Positions 22,269-31,273 of a DNA stretch of 64,000 bases are shown one piece after another (the first letter of the stretch is position 1; each line of letters opens with the position of its first letter). The notes beneath the pieces are model-generated. The model was not told where the DNA came from. It did not search any database and was given only the letters and a program-made list of their open reading frames with translations. This DNA comes from UBA6022 sp038319685. GTDB lineage: Bacteria > Patescibacteriota > Saccharimonadia > Saccharimonadales > Saccharimonadaceae. Both the position numbers and the translations under genes were made by a program. The DNA is taken from positions 124,001-188,000 of the forward strand of contig JBBQDN010000002.1 of assembly GCA_038319685.1 (NCBI GenBank). The letters run 5' to 3'.

Positions 22269-22823
22269 CTAGCGTAATTGTTCGAAACTACCGCTATTCG
22301 TAAGCCTATAGACATTTGACGGGCGACTATCTTTGATTTCACCGCCATCAACATAGACATCAACCGTATCGCCAAAATACACCATCGCCTCGTCGATCGT
22401 GGTTGCTGGGGGAAGACCTTCGGGGTTGGCCGATGGAGCAACGAGCGGACCAGTTTTGCTGATCAAATCACGAAGAGTATCGTTATCCGGCAGACGGTAG
22501 GCAATCGAGTTACCGCCGCGCAGTAGCCATGGTGGTGACAGAACGGAGGGAAGAATCACACTATTAGCACCCGGCCACACAGTGTGTAGCTTTGCCATGG
22601 TCGCATCATTATAGGTATCAAGTAGGTCGTCTGTCGTGCGTATCAAAACAATCAATTGCTTGTCAGGTTGGCGCGACTTGATGTCATATAAACGCTCGAC
22701 AGCCTGCTCGTTATTCGCATTCGCAACCAACCCGTACAACGTATCAGTACGAATAACAGCAACACCTCCACCAGTGAGGCAATCGACAAGACGGGGATCT
22801 GTTAACTCATGAATTAACACCAT
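22269..22823 (-). CDS. tsaC: TsaC/Sua5-type threonylcarbamoyl-AMP synthase
   Basis: 184 residues, one YrdC domain. Characteristic parts are IRTDTLYGLVANA (about 24-36), IKSRQPDKQLIVL, and the SANPEGLP loop near residue 130. It makes threonylcarbamoyl-AMP from Thr, bicarbonate and ATP for tRNA t6A37. TATAGC ends seven bases before the ATG, so it is probably leaderless. It is divergent from mscS with only 22 bp between starts. Confidence 0.9.
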   Translation of the reverse strand: MVLIHELTDPRLVDCLTGGGVAVIRTDTLYGLVANANNEQAVERLYDIKSRQPDKQLIVLIRTTDDLLDTYNDATMAKLHTVWPGANSVILPSVLSPPWLLRGGNSIAYRLPDNDTLRDLISKTGPLVAPSANPEGLPPATTIDEAMVYFGDTVDVYVDGGEIKDSRPSNVYRLTNSGSFEQLR

Positions 22824-22845
22824 AACACATGCTATACTAACACAT
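22824..22845. promoter_or_regulatory. Overlapping divergent -10 boxes
   Basis: TATACT for mscS (22833-22838, plus) overlaps TATAGC for tsaC (22831-22836, minus). Each lies seven bases before its own start codon. Confidence 0.6.
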
Positions 22846-23697
22846 ATGGATATCGTTACTAACTGGTTTTATGCGCACGCTGGTGGAATCGGTACTATCC
22901 TCATTGTTGGAGCGCTTACCTACTGGGTAGGCACCATCCTCCTAGGTAAAGTAGTTACGAAAGTTTTGATCAGCGCCAGGCACCGCACCTGGCACCCCAA
23001 AGACATCGAAAAACGTCAAAAAACGCTGTCTGCCTTGTTTGCTGGCGTATGGCGCATGCTGATTGTGATTGCTGTTGGCGTAGCACTTTTTCAGGAAACA
23101 TTCCCCCACTATGACCTCGCGCCCCTGTTCGCAAGTGCTGGTATTATCGGTATCGCACTAGGATTTGGCGCTCAGTCGCTGGTCAAAGATTTCCTTTCGG
23201 GATTGTTTATTATTTCCGAAAATCAATACCGTGTCGGTGACATTATTGATATCGAAGGCTTTAGCGGAACCGTTGAACGAATCGGGACGCGTTCGACCGT
23301 ACTCCGTGATGCCGACGGCAATGTCCATTATTTTCCTAATGGTATGGTCATGCATGTTATCAACAAAACAATGGGGTACAGTATGGCCCGTTTTTCAGTG
23401 GCTGTTCACCCGACAAGCGACCTCGAACAAGTTATCGAGATTATTAATGACATTGGCCAAAAACTTTCAACCGAAGAAAAGTGGGAGCAAAAAATTATCG
23501 AACCACCTGCTTTCGTGTCGGTCGGTGAATTTACCGCATCGTCAGTCGATTTATTGATTGCAGGTAAAACGCAGCCCTCCGATCAATGGTCGGTGACCGC
23601 ACAAATGCGTCGTCGTATCTTGGCAGATTTTGAAAAACGCAATATTCAACTTGCCGTTGTCCCCGTATTTTCAGGTCAGACAAAAGCTAAAAAATAA
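22846..23697 (+). CDS. mscS: Small-conductance mechanosensitive channel (MscS family)
   Basis: 283 residues, MscS-sized. There are three helices; the pore helix has the Gly/Ala pattern (LAPLFASAGIIGIALGFGAQSLVKDF, here around 85-112). The beta domain has YRVGDIIDIEGFSG and the conserved VERIGTRST then PNG. It opens under membrane tension to release solutes in hypo-osmotic shock. It is leaderless by its -10 position. Confidence 0.93.
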   Translation: MDIVTNWFYAHAGGIGTILIVGALTYWVGTILLGKVVTKVLISARHRTWHPKDIEKRQKTLSALFAGVWRMLIVIAVGVALFQETFPHYDLAPLFASAGIIGIALGFGAQSLVKDFLSGLFIISENQYRVGDIIDIEGFSGTVERIGTRSTVLRDADGNVHYFPNGMVMHVINKTMGYSMARFSVAVHPTSDLEQVIEIINDIGQKLSTEEKWEQKIIEPPAFVSVGEFTASSVDLLIAGKTQPSDQWSVTAQMRRRILADFEKRNIQLAVVPVFSGQTKAKK

Positions 23698-23700
23698 ATT

Positions 23701-24081
23701 CTATTCGGTCGACTGCGGTGCTGGCTGATCGATCTGTAGCGATTCATCACTCATCACGTCGCCACCAAAACTATCAATACCGATAACTTGTTTTACTTGC
23801 TTGTTAAATAATGTTCGGAAATCGGAAATCGCCTGGCCATCAATTGCACCTGTTGATGGATATGTATCGAACCTATTGGACGGCACAACCTTGTCGCGAA
23901 CCGCTTGATAACCTGGACGACTGAGGTCGAGCTGCGCAGCGCCACTACTCGCGTATAACGCCAGTGCACTTCCTACGAGTATAAGAGCGACAATAATAAC
24001 CCCACTAATCATCGTAATAAACTTGTGTTTCGCCCATGGGCTAATGCCCTCTGTGTCATGCAGTACATGATCTTCGTTCAT
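23701..24081 (-). CDS. Single-pass membrane protein, hypothetical
   Basis: 126 residues: a polar N-terminus, one helix (about 22-45), then an outer region of 80 residues with FNKQVKQVIGIDSF near the end. The upstream gene overlaps its ATG by four bases, so the two are translationally coupled and probably work together. No family is recognised. Confidence 0.6.
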   Translation of the reverse strand: MNEDHVLHDTEGISPWAKHKFITMISGVIIVALILVGSALALYASSGAAQLDLSRPGYQAVRDKVVPSNRFDTYPSTGAIDGQAISDFRTLFNKQVKQVIGIDSFGGDVMSDESLQIDQPAPQSTE

Positions 24082-24617
24082 TTTTTCACCTCAACTGTTT
24101 TTGCCAGTACTTCAAATGATGATTGATATGCCTGAATGATCGTTTCAAGGTTTTTCGTGTGTTCATGAACGATTGTTCGTTTGACCCTGGCGTCGGATAC
24201 ACCGTCATAAAATGCCACCGGTTGGTTAGTGCAGTTCATCGCGAGTACCGTCGACAGTGACTCTTCGTAGCTAATATAGCTGGCGCGAAATTGATTGAGT
24301 TCACGTTCATAGTCAACCGCAGATGTCACCAAAAGTGCACTATCGAGTCGATTACCCGCCGCTCGTCCGTTAAATGGCGCTATTAGTTTTGTCAGGATCG
24401 ATTCGTACAATTGTCCCCTATTGACTCGCAGGAGCGCATCGCTGGCGTGCAGGCGTGATAGTGACGATTGCGCTTCGATACAGTTATTCCTGATACGTTC
24501 GACGTGTTCACTACTCATTGCGACACTTGTTTCAGCATGAACCGACGAAAATACCCCAACAACGCTCAGTATGATGGCGGATGAGATAGCGATAGAAAGA
24601 AATCGGTGACGTTGCAT
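24078..24617 (-). CDS. Secreted helical protein, hypothetical
   Basis: 179 residues with a signal peptide (hydrophobic core at about 8-25, cleavage after VHA). The mature part is helical with two Cys. It is coupled to the downstream membrane protein by a four-base overlap. No family is recognised. Confidence 0.65.
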   Translation of the reverse strand: MQRHRFLSIAISSAIILSVVGVFSSVHAETSVAMSSEHVERIRNNCIEAQSSLSRLHASDALLRVNRGQLYESILTKLIAPFNGRAAGNRLDSALLVTSAVDYERELNQFRASYISYEESLSTVLAMNCTNQPVAFYDGVSDARVKRTIVHEHTKNLETIIQAYQSSFEVLAKTVEVKK

Positions 24618-24643
24618 TACTCTTTATTATCTAACACCATAGC

Positions 24644-25444
24644 CTACTTGGTCAAATGCAATTTCGTGTCAGTGCGCGTCACCAGGCCGTCTTTGATCAA
24701 CCCATTGAGTGCAGTAACAAACCGTTCGTCAGCATCTAGCTGTGATCGCAGGTCACTTTCGGTCATAGTGTCCGTCGCGAGATATCGAATAATCTGGCCA
24801 CGAACCTCGCGCAGGCTACCTTTTAGTTTACGCTGTTTTTTATAATGCGTACTTTGTTGTAATCGACCGCTACCTTGTTTTTTGAGCCAACTACCGTAAT
24901 CCATCACTGCCCAGTAAAATTCCCGAGGATGTGCCGTATCGAGAGTTTCCTTGATATGTTCTATGAGTTCTTTGTCATGCACTTTTTCGCCGTGACCAAA
25001 AAAATGGTGAAAATAGACTGTTCGAATATTGGTTTCGACAAATGCCACCGGCTGATTAAAGGCATAGGCCATAATCGCACCAGCAGTGTTCGGACCAACA
25101 CCAGGCAGCGTCCGCAACGCTTCGCGATTATCTGGCATGATGCTATCAAATTGCTCGACGATAGCTTTGGCGGCTGCGTGGAGATATTTCGCCCGACGAT
25201 TATACCCAAGTCCACTCCACATAATCAGAACGTCTGATAAGCTAGCACTCGCAAGCCTTTTTTCGTCCGGAAACGCCGCGATAAAATCATTGAATTTTGG
25301 AATCACGCGATCAACCTGTGTCTGCTGAAGCATCAGTTCGCTGACTAAAATATAATACGGCCGTGTATCTTGGCGCCACGGCATATCACGGTATAGTTGT
25401 CGGCCTTTGTCCCAAATATGATTTTGAAACTCCTGGGGTGTCAT
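24644..25444 (-). CDS. mutY: MutY-like A/G-specific DNA glycosylase without Fe-S cluster
   Basis: 266 residues. HhH-GPD glycosylase: ELMLQQTQV near 33 (catalytic Glu), hairpin LPGVGPNTAGAIM near 108, and the segment PVAFVETNIRTV where the usual catalytic Asp position is Glu. MutY normally has four Cys for a [4Fe-4S] cluster after the GPD domain; here none are present (DYGSWLKKQGSGRLQQ). A winged-helix-like C-terminus replaces the Nudix-like domain. It excises adenine opposite oxoG. The start is set at 25444: TATAAT ends seven bases upstream, while an ATG at 25453 lies inside that -10 box. Confidence 0.85.
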   Translation of the reverse strand: MTPQEFQNHIWDKGRQLYRDMPWRQDTRPYYILVSELMLQQTQVDRVIPKFNDFIAAFPDEKRLASASLSDVLIMWSGLGYNRRAKYLHAAAKAIVEQFDSIMPDNREALRTLPGVGPNTAGAIMAYAFNQPVAFVETNIRTVYFHHFFGHGEKVHDKELIEHIKETLDTAHPREFYWAVMDYGSWLKKQGSGRLQQSTHYKKQRKLKGSLREVRGQIIRYLATDTMTESDLRSQLDADERFVTALNGLIKDGLVTRTDTKLHLTK

Positions 25445-25491
25445 GGTATTCATTATATGCCAAATTCTTCTATGAATGCTCGTGTCAAATG

Positions 25492-25524
25492 AAAAAGCCC
25501 TCAAGACTTTTTCAAGTTTTGAGG
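25492..25524 (-). terminator. Terminator of the GC-rich gene
   Basis: On the minus strand CCTCAAAACTT and AAGTCTTGAGG form a stem with a GAAA loop followed by GCTTTTTC. It separates the GC-rich gene from mutY. Confidence 0.85.
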
Positions 25525-25598
25525 ACCGATGGCGTCCGGAAAGACCAAGGATCGAAATCCAAAGCCCTCCCGGACACCAAGGAACCAAGGTCCCAGTA

Positions 25599-26189
25599 TC
25601 AGCACTCCCTGACCGACGGAGACGAACAGTAGTCATTCCGGTAATCAGCCCAGCGGCCGCTCAGCCCCAGCTGGCGGCCGTCGTCCCACCGGCGGAGGCA
25701 CGGAACGTGCGACCAGTTCCCGTCGTACTTGAGCTGGTAGCCCGTGAGGTTCGGAGCCGAAGCACCGTTGAACCATGCGAGCGGCCAGTCCGAGAACTGG
25801 ATCTGTGCCGAGACGACCTCGCTTGCTGCGAGATTGTCCTGACCCCACAAGGAGTCGGGACGGGCGCCTTTGCCGTGTTCTGGGTTGAATGCCAGCCAGA
25901 CGGGACCCGTGTACTCACGCTTCTTCGGCGAGAGGCGCAGGTTTGCCTGATCCGACTTGACGCCATCCCGGCGGTACTTGGTGTAGCCCGTAGGGGCCTT
26001 GACCTTGTCCCAAAGGGAGTCGAAGCTGTCTGGAACGTGCAGAAGCAACACCTCGGACTTCGTCCAGGGGGTGAACTCCTTGGGCGGCTCGGGCAGAACG
26101 GCGTTCGGCCAGAGCTGACGCGCACGCGCGAGCTGTTGCTCGGGGGTACGCCACCAGGTGATACCGGTCAGCTGTTCGATGGTGGTCAT
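25599..26189 (-). CDS. GC-rich orphan protein, probably acquired
   Basis: 196 residues, Trp/Arg/Pro-rich. No family is recognised. Notable segments are TWWRTPEQQLARARQLWP (about 10-27), a central YTKYRRDGVKSDQANLRL, and a Trp-rich end with WSHVPCLRRWDD. GC content and codon choice (G/C third bases) differ sharply from all neighbours, which favours recent transfer. It stands alone between its own promoter and terminator and has a long structured leader. The opposite strand is also open but has antisense-like composition. GGGATAGGG lies before the ATG. Confidence 0.7.
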   Translation of the reverse strand: MTTIEQLTGITWWRTPEQQLARARQLWPNAVLPEPPKEFTPWTKSEVLLLHVPDSFDSLWDKVKAPTGYTKYRRDGVKSDQANLRLSPKKREYTGPVWLAFNPEHGKGARPDSLWGQDNLAASEVVSAQIQFSDWPLAWFNGASAPNLTGYQLKYDGNWSHVPCLRRWDDGRQLGLSGRWADYRNDYCSSPSVREC

Positions 26190-26369
26190 GATGACCCTAT
26201 CCCTGCCGTAGACTTCTCCGATGCAATTTGCAGCGGTGATCTCAACTGCATGGTTGAGAACGGCGTATTACGTGCAAAAGTTTGTACATAAAACGCCGTC
26301 CTCATTAGAGAGTGCTAAACTGTTAAGGTTCACTATTTTGATTATATCACAAATTGCCCCTTTACGCAA
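26190..26369 (-). promoter_or_regulatory. Promoter and structured leader of the GC-rich gene
   Basis: The -35 TTGCGT (26364-26369) and -10 TATAAT (26341-26346) are 17 bases apart on the minus strand. The leader of about 145 bases has a long stem ACGGCGT/ACGCCGT (26260-26266 with 26293-26299) and a second one, CTCAAC/GTTGAG (26241-26246 with 26253-26258). The size and folds suggest a cis-regulatory RNA; no known class matches. Confidence 0.5.
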
Positions 26370-26396
26370 CTAAGCCTAGGGGAGTATACTAGATAT

Positions 26397-26927
26397 ATGA
26401 CAACCTTGACGGTAGCAGGCGGATGTTTCTGGTGTATCGACGCGGTATTTCGGCGTCTGAAAGGTGTGTCTTTGTCAGTGTGTGGGTACGTGGGCGGAGA
26501 CCAACGTGACGCCGACTATTACCGAGTAGGCAGTGGTCGCACGGGACATGCCGAAAGCGTCCAGGTAACATTTGATGAAACCGTTATACCCGCCGATACA
26601 CTGCTCGATATATTTTTCCTTATCCATAACCCAACAACATTAAACCGCCAAGGAAATGACGAGGGGGCACAATATCGTTCAGCTGTTTTCTATAGTGACG
26701 ACAGCCAGAAACTCTTGTTTGAACGTGCAATCGCGCGCGCCCAGGATATTTGGCAAGATCCTATTGTGACCGAGGTGACACCGCTTGAAACGTTTTACGA
26801 AGCCGAACCTGAACATCAAGATTACTTCAATAATAATCCCGGCAATGGCTATTGTTCGATCGTGATTCTGCCAAAAATCGTCAAGGCCCGCAAAGCCTAC
26901 AGTAACTGGTTTAAGGAGGAGTCATGA
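26397..26927 (+). CDS. msrA: Peptide methionine-S-sulfoxide reductase MsrA
   Basis: 176 residues, one MsrA domain. The active site GGCFWC is at 9-14 (catalytic Cys11), followed by GYVGG and HAESVQVTFD near 50. It reduces Met-S-sulfoxide in proteins. It is leaderless (TATACT six bases upstream). The MBL gene overlaps its end by four bases. Confidence 0.95.
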   Translation: MTTLTVAGGCFWCIDAVFRRLKGVSLSVCGYVGGDQRDADYYRVGSGRTGHAESVQVTFDETVIPADTLLDIFFLIHNPTTLNRQGNDEGAQYRSAVFYSDDSQKLLFERAIARAQDIWQDPIVTEVTPLETFYEAEPEHQDYFNNNPGNGYCSIVILPKIVKARKAYSNWFKEES

Positions 26928-27553
26928 TACTGACAAAATATGGTCATGCCTGTTTTACGGTCGAAAAAGACGGCGTCCAACTAGTTGTTGATCCAGGTAA
27001 TTTTAGTACTGATTATATTCCAAGTAACACGGTCATTGCAGTCGTGATCACCCACGAGCACCCTGATCATTTTGACCATGAACAACTCGAAGCCATCATC
27101 GATAAAAACCCCGATGCGGTCATTATCGGGAACGAATCGATTACTTCCAAAATTGACGTGTTTCAAACTCGCACGGTTACCGCTGGCGAACATGTGACAA
27201 TTGGGCCATTCGAACTTGATTTTACTGGCGGTGAACACGCTGTTATCCATGATAGTTACCCGCGTGCAACGAATGTTGGCGTCATGATCAATGACCTACT
27301 GTATTATCCTGGTGATTCGTTCGTTGTTCCTAATAGGCCTGTTGATACGCTTGCGATCACTGCCAATGCCCCATGGATGAAGACAAGTGAGGCAATGAAT
27401 TTCCTGGCTACCATCAACCCACGATACGCCTTTCCGACACACGATTCCTTACTATCAGACGTAGGGAAAAGCCTGACCGACCGATTACTCGGAAGTATTG
27501 CTGAAAAACAAGGCATCACCTATAGGCGGCTCGATGGCCCGATTGAAATCTAA
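26924..27553 (+). CDS. MBL-fold metal-dependent hydrolase (UlaG-like)
   Basis: 209 residues. The metal motif is THEHPDHFD (about 43-51), with further ligands in GGEHAVIHD, and YYPGDSFV near 125 and PTHDSLL near 175 in the UlaG-like order. The substrate is unknown. It is coupled to msrA by a four-base overlap and probably part of an msrA-MBL-alkA repair unit. Confidence 0.87.
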   Translation: MILTKYGHACFTVEKDGVQLVVDPGNFSTDYIPSNTVIAVVITHEHPDHFDHEQLEAIIDKNPDAVIIGNESITSKIDVFQTRTVTAGEHVTIGPFELDFTGGEHAVIHDSYPRATNVGVMINDLLYYPGDSFVVPNRPVDTLAITANAPWMKTSEAMNFLATINPRYAFPTHDSLLSDVGKSLTDRLLGSIAEKQGITYRRLDGPIEI

Positions 27554-27554
27554 T

Positions 27555-28193
27555 ATGAATACGCCTATTACCTTGGCAGTTCAGACGATCGTTGATCGCG
27601 ACCCGATCTTAGCACCAGTCATCGCTGGCCACGATGTTCCTAGTTTTGTTCCCCATACTAATTATTACCAAGAGTTGGTTGAAAGTATCATCAGCCAGCA
27701 ACTCAGCGTGAAAGCGGCCGCATCGATCCGAAAAAGATTTGTCGAATTATTTGATGGTATATTTCCTTCACCCGAACGAATTATCGACAAAACCATCGAG
27801 CAACTGAGGGGCGTCGGTTTGTCACGTGGCAAATCAGTCTATATTCAGGACCTCGCCCGGCATATTATCGATGGCACACTCAATCTTGATGCACTTGATA
27901 CATTATCAAACGATGAGATTATCGATAAATTAACTCAGGTAAAAGGAATTGGTGTTTGGACTGCGCATATGTTTTTGATGTTTTGCATGGGCCGACTCGA
28001 TATCCTGCCGGTTGGTGATTTGGGGATTCGCAGTGGCATCAAAAAACTCTACGATCTTGAAACACTCCCAGCCCCAAGTGATATTGAACTCATTGCCCGC
28101 GAGTATAACTGGCACCCCTACGAGTCGATTGCGTCGTGGTATGTCTGGAAGTCGCTCGAAAACGCCCCTATCGGCGCGTCACGAAACGAATAA
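27555..28193 (+). CDS. alkA: DNA-3-methyladenine glycosylase II-like (AlkA/MPG family)
   Basis: 212 residues from the ATG at 27555. HhH-GPD fold: SIISQQLSVKAA near 40, hairpin VKGIGVWTAHMFLMF near 133, then the catalytic Asp in LPVGDLGIRSG near 155. It removes alkylated bases. It starts one base after the MBL stop. Its 3' end overlaps the convergent hydrolase gene by 26 bases. Confidence 0.9.
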   Translation: MNTPITLAVQTIVDRDPILAPVIAGHDVPSFVPHTNYYQELVESIISQQLSVKAAASIRKRFVELFDGIFPSPERIIDKTIEQLRGVGLSRGKSVYIQDLARHIIDGTLNLDALDTLSNDEIIDKLTQVKGIGVWTAHMFLMFCMGRLDILPVGDLGIRSGIKKLYDLETLPAPSDIELIAREYNWHPYESIASWYVWKSLENAPIGASRNE

Positions 28194-28743
28194 CCCAAAA
28201 CCCGTACAAAATAACACAGGTTGCAATTGCGCTAATATGACCAATGGCAAAAATACGATGCGTCTTGACGCCTTTGATGAGCGTGTCGCTTAGCATGACG
28301 GTCGGATCATACGCTGATCGAAGGACGGTAATATCACGACGACGATCGGCCTTGATAGTACTCATGGCTGATTTTAGATGTTGGAGTGACGTTTTAAACG
28401 ACGGACTGCGCGCCAGGATACGAGGGGCAACAGGTGTGTTTGGGTTATTCACTGCACATATCGACACTAAACGATGGAGTTGGATGTCCTGTGAAAAAAC
28501 GTTCAAAGCAATCGCACCGCCAGCACTCTCAGATACAAGTGAAACTGTTTTACCTGATTTTCTTGCACGAGCGATAGCTTTCTTAATACTGGTTTCTCGT
28601 TGTTCGTATGATCCACCCTTGTACCAACCCATTGGAATATATTCGACACTGACCCCGTACAGGCGCCAGGACTGCAAAACAGACCGACGGAACCCATCGT
28701 AATAGTCACCAAGTCCTGGAATATAAATAATATGATGTTTCAT
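28168..28743 (-). CDS. Alpha/beta hydrolase
   Basis: 191 residues. The N-terminus YIPGLGDYYDGF has the oxyanion-side pattern, and the nucleophile elbow is VSESAGG near 70. A hydrophobic helix at the C-terminus (about 165-187) may anchor it to the membrane. The role is unknown; esterase or acyltransferase chemistry is likely. Confidence 0.75.
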   Translation of the reverse strand: MKHHIIYIPGLGDYYDGFRRSVLQSWRLYGVSVEYIPMGWYKGGSYEQRETSIKKAIARARKSGKTVSLVSESAGGAIALNVFSQDIQLHRLVSICAVNNPNTPVAPRILARSPSFKTSLQHLKSAMSTIKADRRRDITVLRSAYDPTVMLSDTLIKGVKTHRIFAIGHISAIATCVILYGFWVIRFVTRR

Positions 28744-28817
28744 TATAGATAGCGGTACAATTCTTTTCTTTAGTATACCACTCGCGGCACAACTGCGTCG
28801 ACTGATATACTAGTAAC

Positions 28818-29483
28818 GTGACTAGTTCCCTTCGTCGATTTATTATTAGTTGCGGCCTATTGTCGCTGCTTGGTGTGCTGTTATTTATTGTTGGCGCAAT
28901 TACCAACGAACGATTTACTCATGCCTATTTGTTCTGGAATTTATTTCTGGCCTGGATTCCGCTATTACTTGCACTCGCTATTCACCGATATAGTAACGAT
29001 AATGGTCTCAAAAAACCCGCTCTCCGTGCAAGCATACTCGCCGTATGGGTACTATTTTTGCCAAATGCATTTTATTTGCTAACGGATTATATCCATGTGA
29101 CCGAAATTGCACGTGTTGACCCTGTATTCGACAGTGTGATGTTTAGCACGGTTATCAGCGTTGGGTGTGCGATCGGTATCGCCAGCCTACTGATTGTCCA
29201 TAGGTCATTACTTCGAATTATGAGTCGTCTGCATGCTCAAATAATTATTGGTGTCGCCATTGCCGCCTGTAGTTTTGCGATTTATTTGGGGCGAGAATTA
29301 CGGTTTAATAGCTGGGACATTATCACCAATCCATTACAACTCGTGTCTGAAATTATGCGAATTGTCATCGAACCATCCAACCATTTGCAAGCATACGTAA
29401 CAAGTTTGACGTTTTTTATTGTCATTCTGGCTGTCTATATGGCAACTTGGTGGACACTTGGCCTACCAACAAAAAAAGGCTAA
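28818..29483 (+). CDS. DUF1361 family membrane protein
   Basis: 221 residues with about seven helices. The DUF1361 signature NLFLAWIPLLLAL near 37, and FLPNAFYLLTDYIHV near 78, are clear. Its function is not established. It starts at GTG, with TATACT six bases upstream (leaderless). Confidence 0.85.
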   Translation: MTSSLRRFIISCGLLSLLGVLLFIVGAITNERFTHAYLFWNLFLAWIPLLLALAIHRYSNDNGLKKPALRASILAVWVLFLPNAFYLLTDYIHVTEIARVDPVFDSVMFSTVISVGCAIGIASLLIVHRSLLRIMSRLHAQIIIGVAIAACSFAIYLGRELRFNSWDIITNPLQLVSEIMRIVIEPSNHLQAYVTSLTFFIVILAVYMATWWTLGLPTKKG

Positions 29484-31228
29484 ATACCGAGTTCTTTGAG
29501 TTGACGAGGATCAACCAGACCTGGTGAGTTCATCATGAGATCAACACCGGAACCGTTTTTTGGAAAGGCGACAACCTCACGAACATTTGATTCATCGAGT
29601 AGTTCCATAAGGATACGATCAATCCCGAATGCACAGCCAGCGTGTGGCGGTGCACCAAATTTAAACGCGCTGAGCATCGCACCGAATTTATCTTCGACGT
29701 ATTGTTTATCATACCCTAACAGACTAAATACTTTATAAAGTACGTCGGGATTATGATTACGCACACCACCAGAACAAATTTCGTAGCCGTTCATGACCAT
29801 ATCATATTGATCGGCCACAATATCAAGTTTGTTCTCGTTCGAGTCCAGTGCTTCAACACCACCGCGTGGCATACTGAACGGGTTATGGCCAAAATCAAGT
29901 TTATTAGCAGCAGCGTCCCATTCGTAAAAAGGAAAATCGACGATCCAGGCAAGTGCAACAACGGTTGGATCTTTGAGTTTAAAGTGAACAGCAAATTCAC
30001 TGCGAAGTCGTCCCAGTACTTTGTTGACAAGCGGTCGCACATCAGCGCCAAAGAACACTGCATCGCCGTCCTCGGCACCGGTTTTTGATTTAATCGCATC
30101 AAGCTCAACTTGTGAAAGGAACTTCGCAATCGGTGATTTTACTTCACCATTTTCATAAGTCACATACGCAAGTCCGCCTGCGCCTTCTGATTTTGCAATT
30201 ATCGTAAAGTCGTCGATTTGCTTACGACTCAAGCTACCGCCGTCTTTAACACAGATTGCTTTCACTGCCTTGCCGTCAGTCGTTGCACTTTTGAACACAC
30301 CGAATTCAGAGTTTACGAATACGTCCGTGAGATCAACTAGTTTCATATCAAATCGCAGGTCAGGTTTATCGGAACCGTAGGTTTCCATGGCATCAGCATA
30401 AGTAATACGCGGCACAATGTCGCTAAGTAACTTCTTGCCAGCAAAACCAGTCACCAGATTTTTAATAAGTGGTTCCATTGTACTGCGTACTTCTTCACCG
30501 TCTTCGACAAAGGACATCTCGAGGTCGAGTTGGTAGAATTCACCATATAGTCGATCAGCACGTGGGTCTTCGTCCCGAAAACACGCAGCAATCTGGTAAT
30601 ACCGAGGAATACCACCAACCATCAAAAGCTGTTTAAACTGCTGCGGGGCCTGTGGCAGCGCATAAAATTTACCTTCCTGGAGTCGTGAAGGAATCAGAAA
30701 ATCTCGCGCACCTTCTGGGCTAGAGTTAGCAATAATCGGCGTAGTCACTTCGATAAATTCACCTGATTCCATATAGTCACGAATAATCTTGTAGTACTGA
30801 GCGCGCCTGCGCATTATTTCCTGCATCCTGGGTCGACGCATATCAAGGTAGCGATATTTCAAACGGAGTTCTTCGCCCGCCTGGGCGTCAGAAAAAGGTT
30901 GGATCGGCAGTGTTTCGGAACGGTTAAGAACTACGATAGTCTGGACGGCCAGCTCGATACCACCGGTCGCAATATGATCATTTTTTAATTCCGGTGCACG
31001 TTCGCGCACTATGCCATCGACACGAATCACAAACTCATCACGAACGTCTTCGGCAACAGCAAATGCATCGGCTGCTTCGGGATTAATAACAAGTTGCAGT
31101 AGTCCAGTATGGTCACGTAAGTCAATAAAAATCAGGCCACCGTGATCACGACGAGCATGTACCCAGCCAGAAACGCTGATTTGTTCGCCAATTTTCGTCA
31201 CTGCATCTTTAGTAAGTGTTCGTGTCAT
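29480..31228 (-). CDS. aspS: Aspartyl-tRNA synthetase
   Basis: 582 residues, the full bacterial type. The N-terminal OB-fold anticodon domain (about 1-105) is followed by the class II core with motif 1 region, motif 2 (YYQIAACFRDEDPRADR near 210) and motif 3 (GIDRILMELL near 538), plus the bacterial GAD insertion (about 285-420). It charges tRNA-Asp, and possibly tRNA-Asn if an amidotransferase is present. It overlaps DUF1361 by four bases at the 3' end. Confidence 0.97.
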   Translation of the reverse strand: MTRTLTKDAVTKIGEQISVSGWVHARRDHGGLIFIDLRDHTGLLQLVINPEAADAFAVAEDVRDEFVIRVDGIVRERAPELKNDHIATGGIELAVQTIVVLNRSETLPIQPFSDAQAGEELRLKYRYLDMRRPRMQEIMRRRAQYYKIIRDYMESGEFIEVTTPIIANSSPEGARDFLIPSRLQEGKFYALPQAPQQFKQLLMVGGIPRYYQIAACFRDEDPRADRLYGEFYQLDLEMSFVEDGEEVRSTMEPLIKNLVTGFAGKKLLSDIVPRITYADAMETYGSDKPDLRFDMKLVDLTDVFVNSEFGVFKSATTDGKAVKAICVKDGGSLSRKQIDDFTIIAKSEGAGGLAYVTYENGEVKSPIAKFLSQVELDAIKSKTGAEDGDAVFFGADVRPLVNKVLGRLRSEFAVHFKLKDPTVVALAWIVDFPFYEWDAAANKLDFGHNPFSMPRGGVEALDSNENKLDIVADQYDMVMNGYEICSGGVRNHNPDVLYKVFSLLGYDKQYVEDKFGAMLSAFKFGAPPHAGCAFGIDRILMELLDESNVREVVAFPKNGSGVDLMMNSPGLVDPRQLKELGI

Positions 31229-31273
31229 ATTAGACTCATTCTATCATTTACCCCTTGAATTGTCACGGTCGGA

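Noticed and set aside
25476..26291. 271-codon plus-strand frame across the GC-rich gene
   Set aside because: High GC leaves both strands open; the plus product is Arg/Val/Leu/Pro-rich without Trp/Tyr balance, has no promoter, and runs through the terminator and leader of the minus gene.
26310..26318. CIRCE-like half site GAGTGCTAA upstream of the GC-rich gene
   Set aside because: The second half TTAGCACTC at nine bases distance is missing, and no chaperone gene is near.
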